A DNA stretch of 64,000 bases, taken from NCBI GenBank assembly GCA_002794775.1, contig NBAY01000007.1:124001-188000 (forward strand). Reading direction: 5' to 3'. The stretch comes from Porodaedalea pini (lineage: Eukaryota > Basidiomycota > Agaricomycetes > Hymenochaetales > Hymenochaetaceae). This document shows, piece by piece, positions 33,258 through 42,921 of the stretch. A program made the translations under genes and the position numbers. The notes below the pieces were generated by a model that worked only from the letters and a program-made list of their open reading frames with translations, was not told where the DNA came from and did no database searches. How positions within the stretch are numbered: position 1 is the stretch's first letter; every line of letters starts with the position of its first letter.

Positions 33258-34911
33258 GCTACTCGAGCACGGTTCAATGGGAAGGGGCGAAGGTGCCGAA
33301 GTAGCTGGGAGTAAAGGGATAGAACAAAGTAAGAGGCCTACCCCGAGTATTTAAAGCATCCATTCTTGGCACGCACCAGAAGAAGTCCAGAACCATCGTG
33401 ATGACCGTATTGAGTAGGTAGGTATTCATTAGAAATTATGGAAAGTTTGTGTCAATCCTCTGGGTCCTCGAAGATGCAGTGCCAAGCCATCCGGAGATGC
33501 GCGTCCCGGGCGCACGGAAAGATTAGCAGCGGGTACGTGGAAAGCAATCATATTTGCTGTCATCAAGCCAGCCTATCTCATGGACATATCAAACCGAAGT
33601 TAAGTTAAGGATGCATGAAAATAGACGTTTATAACGTACAGACCGTCAGGGAGAGTGGGATCGAGACAGATTGGCATGATAGATATTTCAGTCTAGCCAC
33701 CGAGTAATAAAGATCTCCGTTCGCAATGAATGGTGCAGTACCCGAAACCTTCAGCGTGATTGGTCAGTAACGAGGATCAGGAATAAACCCAGTATACGGG
33801 CCGAGGTGTACAATCTGCAAGGTACGTACCTGGTGCTCCTCGGATAAGAAAATGAGGGTCTTCTTGATCAAAAACCTTGAAGGATCTTACACCGCCTCTC
33901 TTTTCTGGGAGAGCCTCGATTGTGCATCACGATCGTGCAGGCGCATCCGTAAATGCTACTGAACTGAACCGACTTATTGGAAAGGTTTGGGTCATGCTTC
34001 CTCCGCATCTGATTTGACTCCTCGGAGAACGTCGGGTATAATGCACACTTCGAAAAGGAAATTGCCATTCGCTGCACTTCAACGAAATCGCGCGGCCCAG
34101 CGATGTTCTCCCGCTCCTATCGAGGTGGGAACTCATGCAACCTTCAGACTATAACTGAGCTATAATCTTGAGTAGCCGCAACAGCGAGACAGCCCATCGA
34201 AACATCAACTCGTCTGCAACATTATGGACAAAGATCGAACTGAACTCACATTAACGTATGGAAGGAACGTAATGGCATCTTACACCAGCTCCAGAAAGCC
34301 GATAGAGGGCTCCGAGCGGGATACAGTAAGATAAAACACAAGTATACGGGATGTTCCGTGCGCCACATCCGTATAGGTAAGACGCGTATTCTTCGCTGCT
34401 GGAGCATATAGTGTAGAGCTGTCTAAACTAGCAGCGATAATCATCGCTACAGTCTAACAGGCGGCACGCTTTCCGTGCCAATGGTCTAGAAGTGGGAAAG
34501 TGGGGAAAGTGAGAGTGCGGTGTCTCGCATGGGAAGCGAACCAGAGAAAGGTTCAAGCTTTCAAGTTGGTCTTCAGCGGCAGATCTATCATGGCACTGAG
34601 ATCATAGACAAGAAAAGCAGCATAACTTAGTAGCTTCTGCACAATCATAACCTCCCCTTGAAACCCGACGGAAGCAGTACTAGTCGCAGATTTGAAGTCT
34701 CCGGCGTGCTTTCGAGAATAGCCGTACTTTGCGCTCGAGCTATAAAACCGGGCTTTTCTCTTCTTTTCACTTGATAATAGCCGGTTTTTCTCCTTTCATT
34801 CATCGACATGAGTAGTCAAATCCTCAACAGGAGTGCATGTAGTTCAGAATCGAGAGTCGAGAGACTTATTCAAGTTCAAGTTGTCAGACTCCGTGATTTT
34901 CGTCGATCAAC

Positions 34912-34918
34912 CACGTGA
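34912..34918. promoter_or_regulatory. E-box CACGTGA at the LINE B target site
   Basis: CAC is host flank; GTGA starts the target-site duplication. Before insertion this box would have lain about 110 bp upstream of the carrier-protein ATG now at 41310. Confidence 0.55.
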
Positions 34919-34925
34919 TGCGGCT
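34915..34925. repeat. Target-site duplication of LINE B, left copy
   Basis: GTGATGCGGCT, identical to 41200-41210. Borders the 3' end of the minus-strand LINE. Confidence 0.9.
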
Positions 34926-35063
34926 TGTATAAGTTCTGCTATCTACTACCAACAGATGCCCAACCGCACAGGAAACGAAACAAAAGGAGACATAATTCGT
35001 AGCGCGTAAATGGGTGTAGTTAATAACTAGGGGAAAAGAGCGTAACGGGGTTAGAGGTTGTGA

Positions 35064-38000
35064 CTAAAGGTAAAAGGACGGGGGTAAATCAGATAAAACA
35101 GGCATAGCGTCCGGTGGGCGACGGAATGAAAAGTAAGCGAATTTAAGAAGGAGAAGAAAATTATTTGGGCGAAACCAGTCTGCAAAAGTGAATGGTAGGG
35201 AGCGTTGACGAAAAAGGCCATTTCGAACCAGAGAAAAGAACGAGCAAACATTAAGAATATGATGGACATCATGTTTAACGCACAACAGGTCCGGGCAACG
35301 GGGTTCGGGGTTTCGGTTATGCAAATCGAGCGTGTTCAGCATTAAGCTGGTGGCGCGTGATAGAACTGTACGGTGAATCTTCTTCCTTGGAGAAAGCTTC
35401 AAAAATGGACATAAAGAACGCGTTGGTTGAAGGATAAATGAGGATGGCTCGATGATGGAGCGATGTCCCCATAGGTTTATGATCGTAGCTTTCCAGTCTC
35501 GCAAAAGATCGAGCTGTACTTGCGCCTTCAAGTTTGGAAGCGAGTCTGGTATGGTCTCGCGATGAGGACTAGATGCTGCGTCTTTAGCCAGTTTGTCGGC
35601 TTTGGAATTGCCCAATACTCCGCGATGAGATGGGAGCCACTGGACCGTAATATGAGATGCCTCGTGGTGAAGGACGAGGAATATTCCGCATAGGTGGCGG
35701 AAAAGAATGATAAAGTCCGCATGTCGAGCGTCATCAGAAAAGATGAGTTGGATGCAATTGAGGGAGTCCGACACAATGTGAATATGGACGGGTGTGTGGC
35801 ATTTTGCAAGGAGAGAAGAGATTCGTCGTATGGCTGCGATGAGCGCTTCCTGCTCTTCAAACAGTATGTTTGATCGAGAGTGCGCTGCTGAAGTAAAGAC
35901 AGCGAGTTCCTGGTGATTGTGCATAATAACGAAACCATGGCCGCCGTTATGGGAGCCATCGGCATTCGGTGTGATGGAGCCATCTGTAAAGATGAAATAT
36001 TGGTAAGGAGGGGGATGTAAGAAGAAAGAATTAAAATCGCGAATAGCACGGTTGCGATACAAAGAAGGAGGGATAGGAGTCATAATAAGACGTGAATGAA
36101 TAGGAGTAAAAGATGGGAAGGAAGTGACTTTAGAGATAGTTATGTTAGGAAGAAGGGAAGAAACTAAATATTGGTTTTTAGAAGGGTTATGTTTAGAGTG
36201 GGCGAAATAAGACAAGAGAAAAGATTGTGAGAGAGCTCGAACGAAAAGATGTATAGGAGGACATGACATAAAAGATTCGGCCACGGCAGGGTTTGTGCTG
36301 TGGTTAACTACTGAGTGAAGAAACCGGTTTTGAGTCATTTGAAGGATTGAAATGAAAGAGGATTCCGGGAAGAGGACGGCACCGTAGGTGGCGACCGAGC
36401 GGATTAAGCCAAAATAAAGAAGGCGCGCGTATTGGAAGTAAGCGCCATTAATCCTGTTGAAAAGAAACGAGCGTTGGTGAAGAGTGGAAAAGGCTTTATT
36501 GGCCCGAGATTGAAAGTGAAGTTTAGGGGAAAGGTCAAATGAAAAGATGACACCAAGCCAAGTAAGGTGGCGCGAAGGAGGAATAATACGATTGTTTGGC
36601 AATGACAACGCTGCGCTGGAAGCTGAAGGAGAGTCATGTAGAAAGAAACGAAAGGTGTAATTAGCGATTTGAGTATGTGGAAGGATATGGAGGAGCTCGA
36701 TGGCGTCCGGGTCAATGGAAAGACCAAGAGATTGGAACTGGGAGGATAGAAATTGAAATTGGTTTCGCAAGCGTCGCAGGTTGGTACGAATGCTAAGCGA
36801 ACGCGAATAAAGAAGATGGTCGTCCATGTACGCGAGTAAAGGGTGATGGGGACCGAAACGAGTGTTATATGCTGTTATAACGTCAGCGGCGGCGAAGATT
36901 GAAATAAGAGGGGACAACGGGGACCCTTGGGGAACTCCCCGGTTGGGTTTAATAAAGGGGGTAGAGAAAAAATTGTTAAAGTGAAAAGAAATGGGTCGGT
37001 CTCTGAGCCAGCCCGAGAGAACATGAATGATATTGGGATGGACATTGGAATGAATGAGTTTCGATAGGAGGCAGTTATGAGAAATGTTGTCGAAGAAACC
37101 TTGAATGTCAATGGTAAGAATTGAAGTGATCAAATAGCGATGTCGCTGGGAAAGGGAGCCCCGCTTGTCGCTGGAGTTCATGATAAAAGGTTGGGTTAGA
37201 ATATCAGAAAGAAGATCGTAGCAAGCCGTCAAGGAAGAACGATGTTTCCGGCAGCCGTGTTGGGCGTTGGGAAGAAGATTATTTAGTTCAAAGAAAGGTT
37301 GAAGAAGGTTAAAAAGGATGCGCTCGAAAAGTTTGCCTATGGTATCAACCAGGGTAATGGGCCGGAACGCTCGGGGAACCGAAAAGTCCGAGCGTTTAGG
37401 TTTAGGGATGAAGGTAACGAGCGACGTTTTGAAGGGCAAAGGGAAATGACCCATCTTCATACACAAAGAAAAGAGATCAACGAAAAATTGACCGCGATGC
37501 TCGATGAGGAGCTCCAGATGTTTATACGAGATGTGGCTATTGCCAGGGCTCGTTTCGCGATCGATGCCTCGAAGGGCTGCATGTACGTCCTTCATTTCAA
37601 TGGGACGGAACTCGGATAGGTCGGGGAGGGGAATGACCTCCGGAGTTTGTGATAGCGGGGGAAAAAACGTCGTACAGAAAAGAGACGCTTTGTCCAACTC
37701 GGTTAGCGAGAAAGACCCGTTATTCATGCGGAGCGCGCCGATAGGGGCTCGACGACGCGCCATCCCGATATGTTGGTTGCGCCAGGCAGTATGCGCATCC
37801 GATTGTTGAAGGCGGGAGCCAAAGAAGGCGTTCTTGGCTCTGGTGATTTCGGTGTCCAGACGCCTTTTCGACTCAGGCGTAGGATTAGTGCAATGATCGC
37901 GATAGAGTCTCGTACATGCTTCGGACCACCATTTGTTGGGGCCGAAGTAGGATCGTGGTTTTCGTTTGTGCAAAAAGACAGCGGCGAAGCCTGAAAGGGA

Positions 38001-38888
38001 TGAATGAAGAGCAAACAGTAGGTCGTCCAGCGCCTGGGGAGACTCGATGTTGGTTAAAGAAAAGGAAAAAGAGTTAGAGTCGCAGAATTCCCCAATAAAA
38101 GAGGGTAAATCTCTGGAACGGATGGATCGGAGAGGGTGTTGTTGGGGAGCGACCGACTCAATAATGTTAAAAGAAAAACGAATGGGTAGGTGATCAGAAG
38201 AAATGTCAAGGGATGAATCGGAAACAGTAACACTTTCCAGAAGGGAAGGTGCGAAATCGGCTGAGGCGAGAACAAGGTCAATAATAGTTTTAGAACCGGT
38301 GGAGCGATTAAAATATGTGTGTTGGTCTGGGGGATTGCAAACGGTTAAGGTGTTCTCGTTGATCCAGTCAACGAGGGCTACCGATTGGTTGAAATATGGG
38401 GATTGATCTGGAAAAGACCAAAGGTCTGAATGCCTGTTAAAATCTCCGATGAAGATGTTCGATGGGAGATCAAGTGAAGGAAAAGGGTTTTCGAACTCGT
38501 GTAGGGAAGGGGAATTGTAAACGTTCCAGAGAAGCAGGGGGGATAAATCGCCCCGTGAAAGAGAAATGACTGTAACGTTAGGTGATGAAGAATAAGGAGT
38601 GAAAAGGGAAACTCGGTGAATGATGCGGGGGTGCACAAGCGTGCAACACCTCGGCTTCTCGGGAGACGAAGGACGAAAAGCGATATAAGGAGCGGAGTAT
38701 CGAAGGTGAAAGACTCGAGTGCCGACAGGAGACAATTTGGATGGAACAATGGAGTGAATTGTCGGGATTTCTTGAAAAAGAATAATGTCCGGGGCGGAAT
38801 GAGTGGAAGAGAATGCTCTTAAAAGAAAGTCAAAAGATGGTTCGGAGTTGCGAAGGTTAATAGAAAAGACAGAGATAGTGTCAGTCAT
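35064..38888 (-). CDS. LINE B ORF2: APE endonuclease, reverse transcriptase, RNase H
   Basis: 1,274 residues without interruption. The N-terminal APE-like endonuclease (about 1-240) shows SINLRN, FQEIPTI, GDFNRHSDLW and SSDHLPIRF, the active-site blocks of this fold. The reverse transcriptase (about 440-720) shows FIPKPKRSDFSVPRAFRPI, LTIDIQGFFDNISH, GVPQGSPLSPLI and the catalytic YMDD in LLAYMDDHLLYSRS. RNase H (about 960-1110) shows FIFTDGS (D), EEQEALIAA (E), IVSDSLNC (D) and VQWLPSHRGVLGNSKAD (H/D). A C-terminal Cys/His motif (CPDLLCVKHDVHHILNVC) closes it. ATG lies 5 nt after the ORF1 stop (TAATCTCCATG), consistent with reinitiation. It makes the protein that nicks target DNA and primes reverse transcription there. 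Confidence 0.96.
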   Translation of the reverse strand: MTDTISVFSINLRNSEPSFDFLLRAFSSTHSAPDIILFQEIPTIHSIVPSKLSPVGTRVFHLRYSAPYIAFRPSSPEKPRCCTLVHPRIIHRVSLFTPYSSSPNVTVISLSRGDLSPLLLWNVYNSPSLHEFENPFPSLDLPSNIFIGDFNRHSDLWSFPDQSPYFNQSVALVDWINENTLTVCNPPDQHTYFNRSTGSKTIIDLVLASADFAPSLLESVTVSDSSLDISSDHLPIRFSFNIIESVAPQQHPLRSIRSRDLPSFIGEFCDSNSFSFSLTNIESPQALDDLLFALHSSLSGFAAVFLHKRKPRSYFGPNKWWSEACTRLYRDHCTNPTPESKRRLDTEITRAKNAFFGSRLQQSDAHTAWRNQHIGMARRRAPIGALRMNNGSFSLTELDKASLFCTTFFPPLSQTPEVIPLPDLSEFRPIEMKDVHAALRGIDRETSPGNSHISYKHLELLIEHRGQFFVDLFSLCMKMGHFPLPFKTSLVTFIPKPKRSDFSVPRAFRPITLVDTIGKLFERILFNLLQPFFELNNLLPNAQHGCRKHRSSLTACYDLLSDILTQPFIMNSSDKRGSLSQRHRYLITSILTIDIQGFFDNISHNCLLSKLIHSNVHPNIIHVLSGWLRDRPISFHFNNFFSTPFIKPNRGVPQGSPLSPLISIFAAADVITAYNTRFGPHHPLLAYMDDHLLYSRSLSIRTNLRRLRNQFQFLSSQFQSLGLSIDPDAIELLHILPHTQIANYTFRFFLHDSPSASSAALSLPNNRIIPPSRHLTWLGVIFSFDLSPKLHFQSRANKAFSTLHQRSFLFNRINGAYFQYARLLYFGLIRSVATYGAVLFPESSFISILQMTQNRFLHSVVNHSTNPAVAESFMSCPPIHLFVRALSQSFLLSYFAHSKHNPSKNQYLVSSLLPNITISKVTSFPSFTPIHSRLIMTPIPPSLYRNRAIRDFNSFFLHPPPYQYFIFTDGSITPNADGSHNGGHGFVIMHNHQELAVFTSAAHSRSNILFEEQEALIAAIRRISSLLAKCHTPVHIHIVSDSLNCIQLIFSDDARHADFIILFRHLCGIFLVLHHEASHITVQWLPSHRGVLGNSKADKLAKDAASSPHRETIPDSLPNLKAQVQLDLLRDWKATIINLWGHRSIIEPSSFILQPTRSLCPFLKLSPRKKIHRTVLSRATSLMLNTLDLHNRNPEPRCPDLLCVKHDVHHILNVCSFFSLVRNGLFRQRSLPFTFADWFRPNNFLLLLKFAYFSFRRPPDAMPVLSDLPPSFYL

Positions 38889-38893
38889 GGAGA

Positions 38894-41125
38894 TTAAAAG
38901 GGGGATCGATAATTACGGCGAGCTGGACACTCTGAAGACCTGGCGCTGTGGTTGCCCTGGCAGTTAATGCACAGGGTGAAATGCTCGCATTGCAGATTGT
39001 TGGACGCAGTACACGGTGCGCATTTGGTGACGTGGACGGCCGTTCGGTGGGTTTCGGAACAGATAGCGCAACGGGCGACAGATCTGCATTTGGAAGCTGG
39101 GTGTCCTAGGCAGTGACAATTGTCGCACTGGTTGATGACCGGGCGAGCTTTCATTTCTTCAAGACGGCAGATCACCCCGAAAATCGGGACGGAGTGGTTG
39201 TTGTGTAGGAAGAAATGGTCGAAACATAGGCGAGCGTCGTCCTTAAGTATGACGGATACGTTGCAGAAGTCGCGCTGGTTTAAGCGCTCGATAGAAGACA
39301 TGAACCAGGGTGGGAACATGAATTCTTGCCCTTCGAACTGAGGCAACGAAGCGATTTCTTCATGGAGGTCTTTTTCCGAGTAAATTAGGTTGGTGTCCTT
39401 GTCAAAGACTGGGACGCCGGGGATAACCATCTTGAACTGGGGTGAAGGTGTAAAAGCCTTAGCCCCGGAGATATTGATGATTCGGTTGAGCTGTAAAACA
39501 AGAGAGCTGTGTTGTGCGTCGAAGTCTGAGCGAATATTAGTAAAAGCAATCAAAAGATTGCTGTTGGTCGTGTATTCGACGTTAAGGATGACAAGGTGTT
39601 TAAAGAGTGGGTTGCCCTTTAGGCCGGCACGAACAGTGTTTTTAATAGATAGGGGAGACGGGCGAACAGCAAGGTCACCCAGAAGGGAAAAGAAGATACG
39701 TCGGACGTTGCGCACACGGGTGTTAACCGATCCATTAGACCGGTTGATAGGCACTGTGGCTATTTCCCCTTGAGGGTTCTGCTCAGTAATGCGTACTACC
39801 TTGGTAGGGGTAGTTTTAGGCTTCTTTTGTGCCGCCTTAGCGTACGTAATGGTGGTGAAACCCTCCCGATCGGTGCCAACCGATTCAACAGGGGGGTGGT
39901 AGATGGTTGTTTGAGAGCCGTGCGGGGCGTTGTGCTCTGAGTGGGCGTAACCGTCGGGGGCAATGATGGTCCCATCGGTAGTCATGCGGAAACCCGAACC
40001 CGGGATACGGGTTTTAGCTATAGCAGCAGCGTATTCGGTTTTACCGTTCTTCGGGACCGGGACGCGTTGTTTGACGACAGGAGCTGGGGGCGGAAATCTG
40101 GGGTCGTTAGAAAAGCGAACCCCAATAGGGTCCGGAAGAATTTTCTGCTTTTGATTTGTTTTAGAGTTAGTGGAATTGACGTGAATGGAGGAAACGGGGC
40201 CATCCGCAAGCTGTTTTTCGATAATGTTGGTTTTCTCGGAGATAGAAGATACGACCGCAGAAAGATGCTGAATGGAACGCGACATAGCGTGCATGGTGTC
40301 GGTTATTTCTTGGTCCCTAATGACCTGACTGTTAGTATGGATATGTTCGAACACATGTTTAAACAAGGGAGAATGAATGCGGAATGTGGAATGGAAAGCT
40401 TCGAGACTGTCGTTTGCTGAATTAGTAAGACTGGTTTCATCGTCCAGCATGTTTGACTTGTTGATCCAGGATACCAAGTTGGACCCGACGTTAGCGAGGA
40501 TGGATCCGGCGCGAACTGGATCTTCGAACCAGGGCTTATCGGCTGACCACGTCGGTTGTGAAATGAGCGTGTGTATGTTGTTGATAGTGTCCTTGGTGAG
40601 GTCAGCAAACGAAAGGTTGACTTTCTCGGCGATGTCCGGATCATGCATTTCATCGATATCGTCCATAACGTTGTCGACCTGGGGGGCTTGGCTGGGATGC
40701 TCGTCTGGGATATACAAGTCATCGTCCATAGCGTCGTCATCAATTCGTGCGGGGGGCAGAATAGACCTATGTTCTTCCTCTGAGTTGGAGCGCTTCAGGG
40801 TGTTCTGCGATTCGATGTCCGGAGTCGGGGGAAGATCCCCTTGTTTACGGAGTCTGGCGGCGTGTTCATCCGCCTCGATATCGGGAGACCATTTGGCACG
40901 ATTCGCCTCCACTGCAATGCATACTTTGTCATCGTGGTTGTAGGTCTTGTCGCGACCACAAGTGACACATAGTTTGGCGGTCCCACTAACACACTGGCGA
41001 CTGTGATAGGGGAGATCCTGTTTACACTCCTCACACTTGGTGGGGTCCTTGGGATTAACAAGGGAACGAAACGACTTTGTTTTGTGAAGCGAGGCCTTTG
41101 CCTTGGTCAACAAATTGTTGTCCAT
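38894..41125 (-). CDS. LINE B ORF1 protein with zinc knuckles
   Basis: 743 residues, open. Same plan as copy A: N-terminal Cys/His segment (DPTKCEECKQDLPYHSRQC, AKLCVTCGRDKTYNHDDKVC), acidic linker with SPDIEADEHAARLRKQGDLP, a Pro-rich hinge (PPPAPVVKQRVPVPK), a conserved central domain (GSVNTRVRNVRRIFFSLLGD), and three C-terminal Cys/His clusters starting CDNCHCLGHPASKC (CX2CX4HX4C). Expected to bind the element RNA and act in the ribonucleoprotein. The N-terminal Cys-rich part is conserved between the two diverged copies, implying function. Confidence 0.94.
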   Translation of the reverse strand: MDNNLLTKAKASLHKTKSFRSLVNPKDPTKCEECKQDLPYHSRQCVSGTAKLCVTCGRDKTYNHDDKVCIAVEANRAKWSPDIEADEHAARLRKQGDLPPTPDIESQNTLKRSNSEEEHRSILPPARIDDDAMDDDLYIPDEHPSQAPQVDNVMDDIDEMHDPDIAEKVNLSFADLTKDTINNIHTLISQPTWSADKPWFEDPVRAGSILANVGSNLVSWINKSNMLDDETSLTNSANDSLEAFHSTFRIHSPLFKHVFEHIHTNSQVIRDQEITDTMHAMSRSIQHLSAVVSSISEKTNIIEKQLADGPVSSIHVNSTNSKTNQKQKILPDPIGVRFSNDPRFPPPAPVVKQRVPVPKNGKTEYAAAIAKTRIPGSGFRMTTDGTIIAPDGYAHSEHNAPHGSQTTIYHPPVESVGTDREGFTTITYAKAAQKKPKTTPTKVVRITEQNPQGEIATVPINRSNGSVNTRVRNVRRIFFSLLGDLAVRPSPLSIKNTVRAGLKGNPLFKHLVILNVEYTTNSNLLIAFTNIRSDFDAQHSSLVLQLNRIINISGAKAFTPSPQFKMVIPGVPVFDKDTNLIYSEKDLHEEIASLPQFEGQEFMFPPWFMSSIERLNQRDFCNVSVILKDDARLCFDHFFLHNNHSVPIFGVICRLEEMKARPVINQCDNCHCLGHPASKCRSVARCAICSETHRTAVHVTKCAPCTASNNLQCEHFTLCINCQGNHSARSSECPARRNYRSPF

Positions 41126-41199
41126 GGCAGAGATATGAGGTAGAAAAGCGACAGATGAACAGTTTTCCCACGATCGATGATGATGGTAAGAGGGAAAAA

Positions 41200-41210
41200 G
41201 TGATGCGGCT
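41200..41210. repeat. Target-site duplication of LINE B, right copy
   Basis: GTGATGCGGCT, identical to 34915-34925. Lies 99 bp upstream of the carrier-protein ATG; the CAC half of the E-box is not restored on this side. Confidence 0.9.
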
Positions 41211-41309
41211 CCGCCGCAGCGCCTCAGTACGCCGTCAGCAGATTGCGTATGTTCGTTGTATCTTGAACTTCATCGCTCACGCTCTGTCCCCTTCACTCTT
41301 TCTGCAATT

Positions 41310-42506
41310 ATGGGGTTTGCAGAATCTGCGCTCTTTGCGATTCTCTTCGTGGTCTCGTTTGCGTTCAGCTTCCTCATAGCCGTTCCTCTTGCCGGTGCTC
41401 TGATCAGGTTCCGAGCGAACTACACACCTAAGGGGCTTCAGTTGGATGGAGAAGGTGGTGTCCAACCGCATACTGGACCAGTGGTGAACTCTTATGTTGC
41501 CATGATCAAGAGGGTGAAGCGGCTTGAGGTAAGTCATTGTGTTTTAATTCGGCTCTTCAACTCAATGTTTCATATAGGGGTGGGCAGGATTATACAAGGG
41601 CTTCAGTACGGGCTCTACCTTCATCTGTCAACCGTTCAAAACTCATTTATCATTTACATAGTGCCCAGCTTCATCAGTTCTCTTGTCATAATTGCATTTA
41701 TAGCTATACTCCCCGGTACACCAATCGCGCATTCGGGTGGACACAAGAAATACTCGGCTCCCGTTGAAGGCGTGTGGAACAGACTGGTTTATAGTCTTTT
41801 CATGATGGTCATTTCCCTGCCTGTGACGGTCATAACGAACCGGTGAGTGTTTTGTGTTGCATCGCATGTGTATTTTGTACTTATTCTCTAATTTAGCGCC
41901 GTCACAACTCCTTACAAACTGCCATGGCTCAATGGTGCCTATTCCCTCTGCATACTTTTAACAGCGACTGAGCGCAGACGTCCGTGGCTCCTGTTCTTCA
42001 CGCCCGGTCTTATGGTGTCTGAGGTTCTGCGTGTCGCATATATCATTTTACTCATGGATCCCCTTCGCCTGGTGATATTCCCGGCAGACACGATCGATGA
42101 CTCGGATCATGTCGCAAAACTGACACTCGCACGTCTTAGCGCATATCTTGGTCTTGCTCTCGTTAGTACGGCTATCATTTGTCCGCTGGAAGTCGTGTCC
42201 ACCCGGCTGTCTATTCAACGTAACCATGTGGCGTCTGGATTTACTTCCGTTGCCCAAGAGGAGGATGCTGTTGTCAATGATGTCGTGTATTCCGCTGCAG
42301 ATGAAGATGTCATTGGGTGCGTTTCACAACTCTTCATAACGATTTAGTCCTAATTAATATTGAAAAGGCTACGAAACGAGGACGATCCGTACATTGGATT
42401 TGTGGACTGCGGAAAGCGCATTGTCAACGAAGAGGGATACTCGACACTCTTCCGTGCATGGTGGCTTGTCTTTATTCCGCTGGTGCTGGTTGCAATTTCG
42501 CCTTGA
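41310..42506 (+). CDS. Mitochondrial-carrier-family protein
   Basis: Five exons with exact phase-consistent joints: 41310-41528, 41578-41605, 41662-41841, 41897-42316, 42368-42506. The N-terminus (MGFAESALFAILFVVSFAFS) is a membrane helix. The 28-bp second exon plus the third give GWAGLYKGFMPSFISSLVII, the carrier-repeat GxxGLYKG signature. A later PLEVVSTRLSIQRNH matches the PxExxxxRL half of the carrier signature, and EDDPYIGFVDCGKRIVNEEG then FRAWW is the matrix-helix block. Only some of the three carrier repeats keep full signatures, so it may be a divergent or non-mitochondrial member; the substrate cannot be told. About 99 bp separate its ATG from the LINE B target duplication, so its promoter was split by the insertion. 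Confidence 0.85.
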
Positions 42507-42873
42507 AGGTCGATTTGTCAATCTCCTTCGTCCATGAAATAGTTGTTTATTGAATGTCACTCTGAGACCGATGTATCTAACGGCCATTCTCATGACTATC
42601 GCGTTTCATATTATTACAGCCAACATGATGTATAGACATTAAAAAACAGGTTGTAAGTAGGAACTTGAAGTTACGTCAGGGTGGCGAAGATACATACTAA
42701 TATTAGTAATACTAATCAGGTTATGCTGTGAACTCTGCACCTGTCTATATCGAGCAAGTCGGTACAACTTGTTACCTGTATTTCCTTTAAGAGGACCGTC
42801 ACCTTGATCGATGTATGGACCAATCTGTTCCTCTATACAACTCCCTTTCTGCATCGACCGTCTGGTTATGTTA

Positions 42874-42921
42874 TTTGGCGAAGAATTTGGCGAAGAATTT
42901 GGCGGAGAATCTGGCGGAGAA
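42874..42921. repeat. 12-bp tandem repeat, four copies
   Basis: Unit TTTGGCGAAGAA, two identical copies, then TTTGGCGGAGAA and TCTGGCGGAGAA. The graded changes suggest stepwise expansion. It lies 370 bp past the carrier gene. Confidence 0.92.

Larger units (their letters stand above)
33258..34925. other. Intergenic between the Zn2Cys6 gene and LINE B
   Basis: Promoter region of the transcription factor and 1.6 kb of sequence without a recognisable gene. The right end contains the CACGTGA target (34912-34918) and the left target-site duplication of LINE B. Confidence 0.55.
34926..41199 (-). mobile_element. Non-LTR retrotransposon (LINE), copy B, apparently intact
   Basis: A 6,274-bp element, same family as copy A but clearly diverged in protein sequence, so not a recent duplicate of it. 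Perfect 11-bp target-site duplications (34915-34925, 41200-41210). The 5' end reads CTTTTTCCCTCTTACCATC and shares a CTTACCAnCATCATC...CGTGGGAAA block with copy A. The 3' end reads GCAGAACTTATACA, aligning with GCAACCTTATAAA of copy A. No poly(A). Both ORFs are open, so the copy could be autonomous. It lies head-to-head with the carrier gene, 110 bp from its ATG. Confidence 0.95.

Noticed and set aside
41578..41661. Apparent frameshift in the carrier gene after GWAGLYKGF
   Set aside because: A GT...TAG intron (41606-41661) restores the frame as GWAGLYKGFMPSFIS, so the gene is intact.
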